DNA of 40,056 nt from Leptospira hartskeerlii (GCF_002811475.1 NZ_NPDL01000013.1:1-40056), one strand, 5' to 3'. Shown: positions 8,702 through 16,739, counted from the first letter of the stretch. Translations and numbers: made by a program. The notes: a model not told the origin generated them from the sequence alone.

Positions 8702-9598
8702 TCAATCCCTCTTATCATACTCACTTTTCACTTTCCCCAACTTCACATCCTCGGCAATATTGCTTAAGAAATCCTTAAAGTTTCTATTATCCTCTGTTAG
8801 TCTGTCGATTGTATCGAAATCTAATTCAGACTTAGGATTTGATTGAAATAAAATCTCACTTTCTTCGGGCTTGGATGGATCTAACTTAAGAATTCCAATT
8901 CCGAAAGCTTTACTAAGCCTGGCTAATTCATCCATTAAGTCAGGGTCTTCCTCAAAATTTACTGCGGCCAAATAACCTTCGTTGGCCCAAGAAGAATTAG
9001 ATACGGCTTGAAAGAATGCTTCTCGCAGATTTCCGAAATGCAAATTTACTTTTAATTCAAAGGAAAATAGATAACAATCGGCCATTGCCATTAGTTTTTG
9101 AAGGGTGACAGTTTCCTGTTTATATTCATCGAAATTGAATCTGACTCCGACTAGATCCGGATGCAACCACCTGTTCTTTCCTTTTGTCGATTTCGTAGAA
9201 ATTTCATGATAAATCGTTTTTACGTAGGCTCTGAAATGAGGATGGGAATACACAAACTTGGAAAGTACCGGATGCAAGTCTCGCTCTTTCGTTACGGTGT
9301 TTTCTTCTTCTAATGCATAAGAATTAATCTCAGAGACAATTTTTTCTGCAGCTTCTCCCCAAGGAGTCAGGGCAAATCGAGTCGGCCTTTTACTTACTTG
9401 TCGAAAAGGTGTATGTGGATTATTCTTTATGCTTACATAAATCTGTGCTGCGATAGTGGCCCACGGAGTTTTTCCTACCGAATCCGTTTTCCACTTTTTA
9501 TCTTTAGCGAGTGCCCAGATTTCAGAAGCGCTCATTGGCTTACCAGTTTCATTAAGCGCCTTTTCGGAAATTTCAAGAAAGGATAATGAATCTGACAT
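8702..9598 (-). CDS. HARE-HTH protein with predicted PD-(D/E)xK nuclease domain
   Basis: A 298-residue protein. The N-terminal ~80 residues match the HARE-HTH winged helix (SFLEISEKALNETGKPMSASEIWALA, then TPWATIAAQIYVSIKN and FALTPWG), a fold found in chromatin and restriction-related proteins. The C-terminal part carries a restriction-endonuclease-like signature: Asp148 (LHPDLVGV), then E181-L-K183 in SFELKV, followed by EAFFQAVSNSSWANEGYLAA, the helix typical of this nuclease fold. It resembles COG2958-type proteins. It could be a modification-sensing nuclease or a DNA-bound regulator; the sequence cannot decide. It ends about 100 nt upstream of the XRE/PIN pair and is co-directional with the whole island. 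Confidence 0.7.
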   Translation of the reverse strand: MSDSLSFLEISEKALNETGKPMSASEIWALAKDKKWKTDSVGKTPWATIAAQIYVSIKNNPHTPFRQVSKRPTRFALTPWGEAAEKIVSEINSYALEEENTVTKERDLHPVLSKFVYSHPHFRAYVKTIYHEISTKSTKGKNRWLHPDLVGVRFNFDEYKQETVTLQKLMAMADCYLFSFELKVNLHFGNLREAFFQAVSNSSWANEGYLAAVNFEEDPDLMDELARLSKAFGIGILKLDPSKPEESEILFQSNPKSELDFDTIDRLTEDNRNFKDFLSNIAEDVKLGKVKSEYDKRD

Positions 9599-9648
9599 AT
9601 TCTAAATTATTTTGTATATACAAGAATTGTAAAGTATTAATAATCCCC

Positions 9649-9780
9649 GCGTTAGGGATACGCAGGACGCGTAGCGGACCCCGCAGCCGAAGGCGAGGAG
9701 TCCGAAGTCCATAGTAGCCCGACCACACCCAACTAGAAAAAGTTTCCTTGAGAATACTATAGAGTGTGTGGGAACGCCCA
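9649..9780. repeat. Dispersed intergenic repeat element, copy A
   Basis: It begins GCGTTAGGGATACG (9649-9662), contains GCGAGGAGTCCGAAG (9693-9707) followed by TAGTAGCC, and ends with GGGAACGCCC (9770-9779). The same three blocks in the same order occur in copy B at 14809-15003. The ends (GCGTT ... AACGC) are short inverted copies, as in a miniature transposable or REP-like element. It is locally GC-rich compared with its surroundings and marks the right border of the defence island. A reading frame across it (minus strand, 9573-9902) has no protein character. Confidence 0.6.
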
Positions 9781-9880
9781 GCGTTTTGTTCGATAGAACC
9801 GAATGACAAACCTAACAGACCAAGGGTGAATCGAATATTTTTATTTATAAAGTGCCTTGCTTTTCTTAGCAGATCGATCA

Positions 9881-9899
9881 CACCTTGATCGCGAAGGTG
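9881..9899 (+). promoter_or_regulatory. Hairpin covering the MATE gene ribosome binding site
   Basis: CACCTT (9881-9886) pairs exactly with AAGGTG (9894-9899) across a 7-nt loop. The second arm is the Shine-Dalgarno of the MATE gene (GAAGGTG, five to six bases before the ATG at 9905). In mRNA this stem would hide the ribosome binding site, possibly making expression conditional. The stem is only 6 bp, so the effect is uncertain. Confidence 0.35.
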
Positions 9900-9904
9900 C
9901 ATAG

Positions 9905-11329
9905 ATGGAAGCTATACAAAAAGACGCTGAGTTAGGATCGGAGCGAACTTCCCTTTGGAGGGAATTGAAAAAAGCGCTTACTGGAACGGAAGCGGATTAT
10001 ACTAAAATTTCGCTTGGTAAGGCTGTTTTCTTACTCTCAGTTCCGATGGTTTTGGAACTGGTCATGGAGTCTGCATTTGCAGTCGTTGACATTTATTTTG
10101 TGGGGGCTTTAGGTCCTTCTGCTGTTGCTGCGGTTGGGCTTACGGAAACATATTTGTTTCTTCTTTATTCTCTCGCGATAGGGATGTCCACTGCGGTGAC
10201 AGCGATCATTGCAAGAAGGATCGGAGAAGGTGATAAGGAACAAGCTGGGATTGCCGCAGTTCAATCCGTTTTTCTTTCCATTCTTGTTTCGTTACCTTTT
10301 GCTATCTTCGGGGTCTGGTTTGCGAAAGATCTTCTTATACTCATGGGTGGGGATCCTTGGGTTGTAGAACATGGATCTCGTTATACTCAATGGATCTTTG
10401 GCGGGAATATCGTAATCATGCTTTTGTTCGGACTCAACGCGGTTTTTAGAGGTGCGGGAGACGCGGCAATCGCGATGAGAGTTTTATGGATTTCTAATGG
10501 ACTCAATATGATCTTGGACCCGATCTTTATCTTCGGTTTTGGTCCAGTTCCGGCTATGGGCATCGAAGGTGCCGCTATCGCTACAAATATCGGGAGAGGT
10601 GTCGGAGTTCTTCTTCAATTCTATCTGCTCTTAAGAGGTGGGAAGCATATTCGGGTGCTTCGTTCTCAAATCAGTATACACTGGGAAGTTATTTCAGATA
10701 TAGTTCGTACTTCACTTGGTGGTATCGGACAAACTATTATCGGAATGACCTCTTGGATCTTTCTTGTGAGAATTATTTCCGAATTTGGTAGTGAGGCTGT
10801 AGCGGGAGCAACGATCACACTTCGGATCATGATGTTCACTCTGATGCCTTCTTGGGGAATGTCTAACGCGGTCGCGACTCTTGTTGGTCAGAATTTAGGA
10901 GCAGGGAGACCGGATCGTGCGGAACAGTCTGTTTGGATTGTCGGAATATGGAATATGGTCTTTCTGATCGGGGTTTCCATCTGCTATTTTATTTTTAGGG
11001 AATCTCTTGTGTCGATCTTTACGGATGACGCTAAAGTGATCGCGATCGGTTCCGAGTGGTTGGGGATCGTATCCTATTCTTATTTTGTGTATGCTTGGTG
11101 GATGGTCAGCGTTCAGGCTTTTAATGGTGCGGGTGATACTATGACTCCTACATTAATCAATCTGGTCTTCTTTTGGATCTTCCAAATTCCATTCGCTTAT
11201 GTTTTGGCGAAGGTTCTTTCATACGGATATTCTGGAGTGTTTTGGGCAAGTATGATCACGGAAACTTCTATAGGACTTTTCACTCTTTGGTTATTTAGAA
11301 AAGGAGGATGGAAGACTTCGAAGGTTTGA
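9905..11329 (+). CDS. MATE family multidrug/cation antiporter
   Basis: An inner-membrane exporter that would expel drugs or toxic metabolites in exchange for sodium or protons. At 474 residues with about 12 hydrophobic segments it has normal MATE size. It shows the two-fold MATE pattern: FLLSVPMVLELVMESAFAVVDIYFVG near the N-terminus and GGIGQTIIGMTSWIFLVRI at the start of the second half, with FRGAGDAAIAM and FNGAGDTMTPT in equivalent positions of the two halves. An N-terminal hydrophilic extension of about 35 residues precedes the first segment. The start is well supported by GAAGGTG. It points away from the defence island and has no operon partner. Confidence 0.93.
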   Translation: MEAIQKDAELGSERTSLWRELKKALTGTEADYTKISLGKAVFLLSVPMVLELVMESAFAVVDIYFVGALGPSAVAAVGLTETYLFLLYSLAIGMSTAVTAIIARRIGEGDKEQAGIAAVQSVFLSILVSLPFAIFGVWFAKDLLILMGGDPWVVEHGSRYTQWIFGGNIVIMLLFGLNAVFRGAGDAAIAMRVLWISNGLNMILDPIFIFGFGPVPAMGIEGAAIATNIGRGVGVLLQFYLLLRGGKHIRVLRSQISIHWEVISDIVRTSLGGIGQTIIGMTSWIFLVRIISEFGSEAVAGATITLRIMMFTLMPSWGMSNAVATLVGQNLGAGRPDRAEQSVWIVGIWNMVFLIGVSICYFIFRESLVSIFTDDAKVIAIGSEWLGIVSYSYFVYAWWMVSVQAFNGAGDTMTPTLINLVFFWIFQIPFAYVLAKVLSYGYSGVFWASMITETSIGLFTLWLFRKGGWKTSKV

Positions 11330-11343
11330 TATTTTACCTTTTG

Positions 11344-11886
11344 TTAAGGGATAACCTGCACTTGCACAACTCCTATGATTTGGTTCACATGCACTCCTGG
11401 AAAAGGGGCAGTGTCTTGATATGATGGTATCTGATAGATCACATTTGCATTGCCAGCTGTGGATCCTGAAACATTACAAATTGTAGGATTTAAAATACCA
11501 CAACCGTCGAAATAAAAATTGGAACAGCTAAGAAAATCTAAAGGAACACCGTTGGTAGCCGTTTGAATATAGAACGTTTGAGAGGTAGGGCAACCGGAAT
11601 ACGGATATTGGATACCAACAGAATAGTTACCGGTTGCTCCTGCTTTAAAAATTACCGGGGAAGAAGGAAAACTTAGCCAGCTTACAGGTTCCACGTTTAA
11701 AGGGGTTGATCCACCACCCGATAAAAGTAGCAACGGACTAAGATCCGATTTGTCATTTGCCTCTTTTTGTAAAGACTCATATATAAAATAACTCCCACAT
11801 TGGACTTGTAAGAATATAAGTAAAATATAGAAGAAGATATATGAGCGTTTCACTTTGAATTTCCAGAATAGGGCATAGTTTAACAT
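11344..11886 (-). CDS. Putative lipoprotein of unknown function
   Basis: 180 residues with a positively charged N-terminus, a hydrophobic stretch (SYIFFYILLIFLQVQC) and a candidate lipobox cysteine at residue 30, indicating export and lipidation. The mature part is Gly/Ser/Pro-rich and beta-rich, with several cysteines (SGCPTSQTF, LSCSNFYFDGCG, PTICNVSG) that may form disulfides in the periplasm or at the surface. I recognise no domain. It converges with the MATE gene (14 nt between stops) and starts about 13 nt from the divergent hydroxylase gene, leaving almost no room for separate promoters. Confidence 0.7.
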   Translation of the reverse strand: MLNYALFWKFKVKRSYIFFYILLIFLQVQCGSYFIYESLQKEANDKSDLSPLLLLSGGGSTPLNVEPVSWLSFPSSPVIFKAGATGNYSVGIQYPYSGCPTSQTFYIQTATNGVPLDFLSCSNFYFDGCGILNPTICNVSGSTAGNANVIYQIPSYQDTAPFPGVHVNQIIGVVQVQVIP

Positions 11887-11899
11887 TCTCGACTATTTG

Positions 11900-12679
11900 A
11901 TGCAAGGTGGATTTTTAAATTCAATAAACCTTATGTATAATTTTGAAAACGAAGTGGTTCTATTTCTTCAAGAAATTTCCTATGTTTGGGCTGCTTTATT
12001 ATTCTTGATTGAAAATATTCTGATCTTTACTTGTTCAGTATATATTGGAAATATACTGGCTAAACGTTATACATATCGCCGTATCGTTCCGATCCCTCCG
12101 AAAATCGAAGCTCAAGAGATCCTGTTTACGATATCTACTATACTTCTTAATACTATTGTTACATTACTTGGTCTTTGGCTTTGGAGAACAGGTTCTATTC
12201 AATTTCGCAACGATATAGGGATTTTCGCGTTACTCGATATTTTGATCCTTCTTTTGGTTATGGATGCTGGCATGTATGTATTGCATAGGATTGCTCATAT
12301 TCCGTTCATATATCGATTCGCTCATAGAACTCATCATCGTTACGATAAACCTCGTCCTCTTACTCTATTTGTTCTGAATCCTATGGAAGCTCTTGGATTT
12401 GGAGCTCTTTGGTTATTTGTGCTTTGTGTTTACGATTTTTCTTGGGCGGGGATGAGCATTTATCTAGGATTAAATGTTGTGTTTGGCTCAATAGGTCATT
12501 TAGGAGTGGAGCCTTTACCAGACGAATGGCTCCGTTCTAATCTATTCAACACTCTGACCACTAGCACTTTTCATGCAAGGCATCATCAGAATGAAGATTA
12601 TAATTTCGGCTTTTATACTACAATTTGGGATAAGATCTTCGGAACTCTTTATCCGGAGAACTCGCGAGACCAGGAATAG
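11900..12679 (+). CDS. Sterol desaturase / fatty acid hydroxylase family protein
   Basis: An integral-membrane di-iron oxygenase of the fatty-acid-hydroxylase superfamily (PF04116). The histidine boxes that bind iron are all present: HRIAH at 129-133, HRTHH at 142-146, GH at 199-200 and HARHH at 225-229, followed by the usual ending DKIFGTLYPE. Four or so hydrophobic helices precede and separate the boxes. The substrate is probably a lipid or carotenoid, but the sequence does not say which. The start is uncertain: ATG at 11900 has no ribosome binding site, a TTG at 11897 extends it by one residue, and ATG at 11933 would shorten it by 11 residues. Confidence 0.88.
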   Translation: MQGGFLNSINLMYNFENEVVLFLQEISYVWAALLFLIENILIFTCSVYIGNILAKRYTYRRIVPIPPKIEAQEILFTISTILLNTIVTLLGLWLWRTGSIQFRNDIGIFALLDILILLLVMDAGMYVLHRIAHIPFIYRFAHRTHHRYDKPRPLTLFVLNPMEALGFGALWLFVLCVYDFSWAGMSIYLGLNVVFGSIGHLGVEPLPDEWLRSNLFNTLTTSTFHARHHQNEDYNFGFYTTIWDKIFGTLYPENSRDQE

Positions 12680-12751
12680 TCTAGTCCGCGAGGCTAAATT
12701 TAGGGCTTCTGTTGTTGGAGTTCCAATATACGGGAGTGCCTCAACATTTTC

Positions 12752-13603
12752 TTAATATCCGTGAGCAGTCATAACTTTCTCAAACTTCTCCAGAAGTTTG
12801 TGATCGTCTTGGTCATTTGGATGGAATCCTGGGATATAATATTCTAAAATATAGTAGATCACAGCCCAAGTAAAACCAGGAATACCGAAGAAGAAACGAA
12901 TGTCTCTTACTACTTGGCTTGGATTTGGAATTCCAAAATAGAATAAGGCCCGAATGGTTCCCACGATTGCTAAAAGACCAAGTAGCTGAACTGCGATAGT
13001 CATTCCAAGCACCCGAGTAAAATATCCACCGCCGGAAGCGCTATACACGTCATACGCCACAGCCTTATGCTCTAATTCTTCTAACGCATGCCATTCGATC
13101 ACTTTCCAACTGATCGGGTCGATCCAAGCCACACGTTGTTCTGGAAGAGAAAGTAAAAATCTTCCGAGAGTAGCTGTGAAATGTTCCGCTGCTGCAGTGA
13201 TTGAGAGAGCGAGTCTTTTTCCCCAAACAGGAAAGAGTTTCAGAATATTTTTTTCTAATATATCAAAGAACAACCAGCAGAACATTTTTTCGTGACTGCG
13301 AAAGTCCAAGCCGATCTCCACAAATCTTTCGTTCATTTTGTCATGAACATTGCCGTGGACTGCTTCTTGCCCGGCGAAAGCTTTAATCTCGCTTCTTAAT
13401 GCCGGATCGACAACTTCGCTGAATGCTTTCACAGAACGTATAAAGAAACGTTCTCCTTCGGGGAACAATACACTTAAACTGGAAAGAAATGCAGTAAAGA
13501 ATGGGATGTTTTTGCCGAAACCTCTTTCTTTCGCGATGTCTTCCAAGGGAAATTTCGGTTTACGTATTTTTGGCTGGACTCTTGTAGATGTCGCTTGGCC
13601 CAT
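12752..13603 (-). CDS. Predicted metal-dependent hydrolase (PF10118 family)
   Basis: 283 residues of the PF10118 group, helical proteins with a ferritin-like di-metal centre. Candidate ligands are visible in order: Glu51 (PEGERFF), Glu80 and His83 (GQEAVHGNVHD), Glu140-His141 (AAAEHFTA) and the E-E-x-E-H at 175-179 (HALEELEHKAVAYDVY). The C-terminal third has two hydrophobic helices (about 200-225 and 245-262), so it is probably membrane-associated. Members are often found near lipid and sterol metabolism genes; here a hydroxylase gene converges on it. The start is well supported: AGGAGA (13609-13614) lies five bases upstream of the ATG. The true reaction is unknown. Confidence 0.85.
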   Translation of the reverse strand: MGQATSTRVQPKIRKPKFPLEDIAKERGFGKNIPFFTAFLSSLSVLFPEGERFFIRSVKAFSEVVDPALRSEIKAFAGQEAVHGNVHDKMNERFVEIGLDFRSHEKMFCWLFFDILEKNILKLFPVWGKRLALSITAAAEHFTATLGRFLLSLPEQRVAWIDPISWKVIEWHALEELEHKAVAYDVYSASGGGYFTRVLGMTIAVQLLGLLAIVGTIRALFYFGIPNPSQVVRDIRFFFGIPGFTWAVIYYILEYYIPGFHPNDQDDHKLLEKFEKVMTAHGY

Positions 13604-14001
13604 AATATTCTCCTAATATGAAATCGATTTGAATTTTCGATTTTTCTTTCTCCCATCCTTTGGATTTTCACCGCTCATTAGAGAATATAAAAAAGATATT
13701 ATATATTGATCCGGACCTTCTATCTATTCCTTGAGTTTGCCCGATCTCATATTGGAATAGTTATCTTTTGAATCATTGTAGCGATTGCTACAGTATTCGG
13801 TCAATCCCAATCCTGGAAAAAATATCCGGGTGAAATTGAAATTATGGTCCGTAAATTTTAGGAACTGAATAAGTAGATAATGGCAAACACTGCTCGGAAG
13901 CGGCAAGACGTAAGTTATGTATGTGTTTCTCTCTCCTGAAAACAAACCAGGAACAACGATCGAGATCAAAAATATTTTTATTTTTTCCAAGATCCATTTC
14001 T
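13604..14001. promoter_or_regulatory. Divergent upstream region with TGTAGC palindrome
   Basis: This gap separates the divergent PF10118 and GFA genes. I see no gene in it. It holds one exact palindrome, TGTAGC-GATT-GCTACA at 13777-13792, about 175 nt upstream of the PF10118 start, compatible with a dimeric repressor site. The rest is AT-rich and without clear structure. Confidence 0.3.
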
Positions 14002-14044
14002 AAATATGACAGAATTTGTCATATTTTATATGTAATATTATTCT
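14002..14044 (+). promoter_or_regulatory. Operator-like palindrome and promoter of the GFA gene
   Basis: AAATATGACA (14002-14011) and TGTCATATTT (14017-14026) are exact inverted copies around a 5-nt spacer. The right arm contains a -35-like TTGTCA (14016-14021), followed after 17 nt by TATTCT (14039-14044) as a possible -10. A repressor on this site would block the -35, so the gene at 14098 is probably regulated. Confidence 0.45.
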
Positions 14045-14097
14045 TATACGGATCTGAGATTTTCAATCTACTTTTAAGATCCGAAAAGGAGTTATTT

Positions 14098-14505
14098 ATG
14101 AGCCTTAAAAAATATTCCGGAAGTTGTCATTGTGGTGCAGTTCGTTACGAGGCAGATTTAGATTTGAGCGCGGGTACAGGCAGATGTAACTGTTCCTTTT
14201 GCAGAAAGGTCCGAAACTGGTCTATCATAGTTAAACCGGAATCTTTTCGTTTGTTAAGCGGGGAGAATAGCCTTAGCTTCTATGAGTTTAATTCGAAAAG
14301 CAGCAAACACCATTTTTGCAAAAATTGCGGAGTGAGAACTTTTTCGAAAGGATATATCGAAGAGATTGGCGGTGCTTTCGTAAGCATAGCGATTTCTACT
14401 TTAGATAACGTAGATCTTAATGATTTAATCGAAGCTCCAGTATGGTATGCGGATGGATTGAATAATAATTGGCATCATCAGCCAGCCGAGATTAGACATT
14501 TATAA
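14098..14505 (+). CDS. GFA family protein (CENP-V/GFA zinc-binding domain)
   Basis: 135 residues of the glutathione-dependent formaldehyde-activating (GFA, PF04828) family. The zinc-binding cysteines are in the family pattern: C10-x-C12 ([11 protein letters not shown]), C30-x-C32-x2-C35 (CNCSFC) and C74-x2-C77 (CKNCG). The family was named for a glutathione/formaldehyde adduct enzyme, but most members have unknown activity. I chose ATG 14098 because AAGGAG at 14086-14091 lies six bases upstream and the protein then begins directly with the domain; the upstream in-frame extension to 13921 has no protein character. A 10-bp palindrome upstream suggests regulation. It stands alone on its strand. 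Confidence 0.88.
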   Translation: MSLKKYSGSCHCGAVRYEADLDLSAGTGRCNCSFCRKVRNWSIIVKPESFRLLSGENSLSFYEFNSKSSKHHFCKNCGVRTFSKGYIEEIGGAFVSIAISTLDNVDLNDLIEAPVWYADGLNNNWHHQPAEIRHL

Positions 14506-14626
14506 TTTACCCCTTCGAAGCAATTAATAAGAAATGAGAAGGCAAGCGCCCTAGCGAAAGTTAAACAAGCCGGACCTTAAATCGGCACAAACAGCTTGGT
14601 GGAAAGCAATTTTTGAAAAAGCGGCC

Positions 14627-14662
14627 CCACCCTTTGTTGGGTGGTGGAGGTGGGTTGGTGGG
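14627..14662 (+). other. Hairpin and G-rich tract in the 14.5-15.2 kb gap
   Basis: CCACCC (14627-14632) pairs with GGGTGG (14639-14644) over a 6-nt loop, and the G-rich sequence continues to 14662 with GGG at 14639-14641, 14652-14654 and 14660-14662 and several GG pairs between. This could form a stem-loop or a two-tetrad quadruplex. It follows the GFA gene by about 120 nt. No T-run follows, so it is not a standard terminator. The flanking 14506-14626 shows no gene. Confidence 0.3.
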
Positions 14663-14722
14663 AGAGACGGGCTACCTATATCATATAAATCCAATTCTTT
14701 CAAGTTGAATTTCCCTCATATT

Positions 14723-14740
14723 TTGTTGGAATTCCAACAA
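14723..14740. repeat. 18-bp perfect palindrome of the TGTnGGA/TCCnACA family
   Basis: The sequence TTGTTGGAATTCCAACAA is its own reverse complement. Close relatives lie between genes at 12715-12726, 14976-14987, 15017-15032, 31071-31085 and 39875-39888, so it belongs to a dispersed short palindrome family. A small extra hairpin (TTTCC-tatt-GGAAA, 14743-14756) follows. Confidence 0.55.
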
Positions 14741-14808
14741 GATTTCCTATTGGAAATTACTTGCGTTCGATCCGGTTGTATGAAAGGCACTTTCCGATCG
14801 TCGGTTTT

Positions 14809-15003
14809 GCGTTAGGGATACGAAAAGCCCCCTCATCCGAAGGCCGATTATTTGGCACGCCCTCGCCCAAGACGTTCGGCTATCTTGGGCGCGCTCACTT
14901 CTTTTGGATCGTTCGCGAGGAGTCCGAAGCCTGGAGTAGCCTGGCCTGCGAGTAATTACAAAGGAGTCCCTGTTATAGGAACTCCTACTCGCGGGGAACG
15001 CCC
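14809..15003. repeat. Dispersed intergenic repeat element, copy B
   Basis: It shares with copy A the opening GCGTTAGGGATACG (14809-14822), the internal GCGAGGAGTCCGAAG (14915-14929) followed by GAGTAGCC, and the closing GGGAACGCCC (14994-15003). It is about 60 nt longer than A, mainly because of an internal stem-loop (CGCCCAAGA at 14864-14872 pairing with TCTTGGGCG at 14883-14891, 10-nt loop). It ends among short palindromes (TAGGA-ac-TCCTA at 14976-14987). Frames across it are open in places but carry no protein signal. Confidence 0.6.
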
Positions 15004-15075
15004 TAAACTTTATAGATGTTGGAATTCCTACAGTCAATTTTAGATGAAATCTTGGACCCTTGGAAAACTTTGGTT

Positions 15076-15215
15076 TATAGTCCGTCCCAAAGTTAGTGTT
15101 TTGGTCAATGGCAAGTCGCGGGCTTCAGGAGCAAAGCGACTATAGCTCGTCCCAAAACTTAGGTTTACCTATAGGCAAAGATTCTCGGGCTTCCAGAGCC
15201 AGGAATTTTTGGGAC
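15076..15215 (+). repeat. Two tandem ~58-nt units plus inverted end before the ABC-F gene
   Basis: Unit 1 (15076-15133) and unit 2 (15141-15200), offset by 65 nt, share TATAG, CGTCCCAAA, GGCAA and CGGGCTTC in order, with moderate divergence. GTCCCAAAA in unit 2 (15149-15157) is exactly complementary to TTTTGGGAC at 15207-15215, giving a 9-bp stem that closes 27 nt before the ABC-F start. It may be a duplicated mobile repeat or a structured leader of the downstream gene. Confidence 0.5.
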
Positions 15216-15242
15216 AGACTCTTATAAAGAGCGCACTTAAAG

Positions 15243-16739
15243 ATGATCAAAATTTCTAATCTTCATAAATCTTATACTTCTAACTTGTTGTTTGATGACC
15301 TGAATCTGAGTTTGAATCGAGGTGAAAAGTTAGGTCTTGTCGGGCGGAACGGTCACGGCAAGTCTACTTTGTTTCAGATGATTTTGGGGAATGTGGACCC
15401 GGATTCTGGTTCTATCATTGTGCCGAAGGGTTATAAGATCGGGCATTTGCAACAACACTTGAAATTTACTAAACCTACCGTGTTGGAAGAATGTGCGCTT
15501 GGTCTTCCTGAGGGTGAAGAATACGAGACTTGGCAAGTTGAAAAAGTTTTGTCTGGTTTGGGTTTTTCAGAAGCCGATCTGGAAAGAAGTCCGGAGGAGT
15601 TTTCGGGCGGTTATCAGATCCGAATGAATTTGGCGAAACTTCTGGTGTCAGGTCCCGACTTACTCATGTTAGACGAGCCGAATAACTATTTAGATATTGT
15701 TACTATTCGTTGGCTTGAGGAATTCCTACGTGAGTGGGAAGGTGAGATCATTTTAGTCACTCACGATAGAAGTTTTATGGATAGCGTGGTAACTCATACC
15801 GCCGCCATCCATCGTACGAAGGCGATCAAGGTCCAAGGTGATACTGATAAACTTTATAATCAGATCAATCAGGCCGAAGAAATTTATGAAAGAACCCGTT
15901 TGAACGAGGCGAAAAAAAGGAAACAAGAAGAGATCTTTATCGCTCGTTTTAAAGCAAAGGCAAGTTTCGCGAGTCGCGCTCAATCCAGAGTAAAAAAACT
16001 CGAGAAACAGGGCGAGATGAAGGCATTAGAAGAGATCGAAAGTTTGGAATTGTATTTTAATTCCGCTCCCTTTGCTGCGAGCCAAATGTTATCTGCGGAA
16101 AATGTTTCTTTCTCTTATTCCGGACAGGAACCTTTTTTGATTTCCGATTTTTCTCTGAGTGTTGGGAAGCGGGATCGGATTTGTATTATCGGTAAAAACG
16201 GTAAGGGTAAGTCTACACTTCTAAAACTTCTTGCAGGTGAACTCCAACCAAGTTCCGGAAAGATCCAAAAACATCCCGCGTTGAAAGAAGGATATTTCGG
16301 TCAGACGAATAAACTGAATCTGAATGAGAACGCGACTGTCACTGAAGAAATTATGAGTGCGGATAAATCCTGCACTGAATGGCTTGCGAGAACTATCGCC
16401 GGTGGACTGATGTTCTCGGACGATATGTCTTTGAAAAAGATCAAGGTTCTTTCGGGTGGTGAGAAGAGTAGGGTAATGCTCGGAAAAATTTTAGTGACTC
16501 CTTGCCATCTTCTATTTTTGGATGAGCCTACCAACCATTTAGATATGCAATCTTGCGACGCATTGATCGAGGCGATAGACGAGTTCGAAGGTTCTCTCAT
16601 CATGGTCACTCACAATGAAATGCATCTTAGGGCAGTTGCTACTAAGCTGATCGTTTTCGACAATGATACGATCCGGGTTTTTGACGGTTCTTATGAAGAT
16701 TTCCTTAACGACGTTGGTTGGTCCGACGAAGATTATTAG
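15243..16739 (+). CDS. ABC-F family ATPase (ribosome-associated type)
   Basis: A soluble protein with two ABC ATPase domains and no membrane segments, 498 residues. Domain 1 has Walker [10 protein letters not shown] (34-42), signature FSGGYQ (120-125) and Walker [12 protein letters not shown] (141-151). Domain 2 has [15 protein letters not shown] and [11 protein letters not shown]. The linker (about residues 200-260) is Lys/Arg/Glu-rich, as in ABC-F proteins that reach into the ribosomal E site to relieve stalls or displace antibiotics. Which ABC-F subgroup it belongs to cannot be settled by eye. The ribosome binding site is weak and a structured repeat lies just upstream, so leader-based control is possible. 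Confidence 0.93.
   Translation: MIKISNLHKSYTSNLLFDDLNLSLNRGEKLGLVGRNGHGKSTLFQMILGNVDPDSGSIIVPKGYKIGHLQQHLKFTKPTVLEECALGLPEGEEYETWQVEKVLSGLGFSEADLERSPEEFSGGYQIRMNLAKLLVSGPDLLMLDEPNNYLDIVTIRWLEEFLREWEGEIILVTHDRSFMDSVVTHTAAIHRTKAIKVQGDTDKLYNQINQAEEIYERTRLNEAKKRKQEEIFIARFKAKASFASRAQSRVKKLEKQGEMKALEEIESLELYFNSAPFAASQMLSAENVSFSYSGQEPFLISDFSLSVGKRDRICIIGKNGKGKSTLLKLLAGELQPSSGKIQKHPALKEGYFGQTNKLNLNENATVTEEIMSADKSCTEWLARTIAGGLMFSDDMSLKKIKVLSGGEKSRVMLGKILVTPCHLLFLDEPTNHLDMQSCDALIEAIDEFEGSLIMVTHNEMHLRAVATKLIVFDNDTIRVFDGSYEDFLNDVGWSDEDY

Noticed and set aside
9573..9902. Minus-strand open frame of 109 codons
   Set aside because: It overlaps repeat copy A, has low-complexity Arg/Leu sequence with no recognisable domain, and overlaps the start of the HARE-HTH gene.
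13921..14097. N-terminal extension of the GFA protein by 59 residues
   Set aside because: The extension covers the operator and promoter-like sequence and has no domain character; a strong AAGGAG precedes the internal ATG at 14098.
14747..15043. Several overlapping open frames of 60-96 codons on both strands
   Set aside because: All lie within repeat copy B, where local GC rise removes stop codons; none has a ribosome binding site or protein-like composition.
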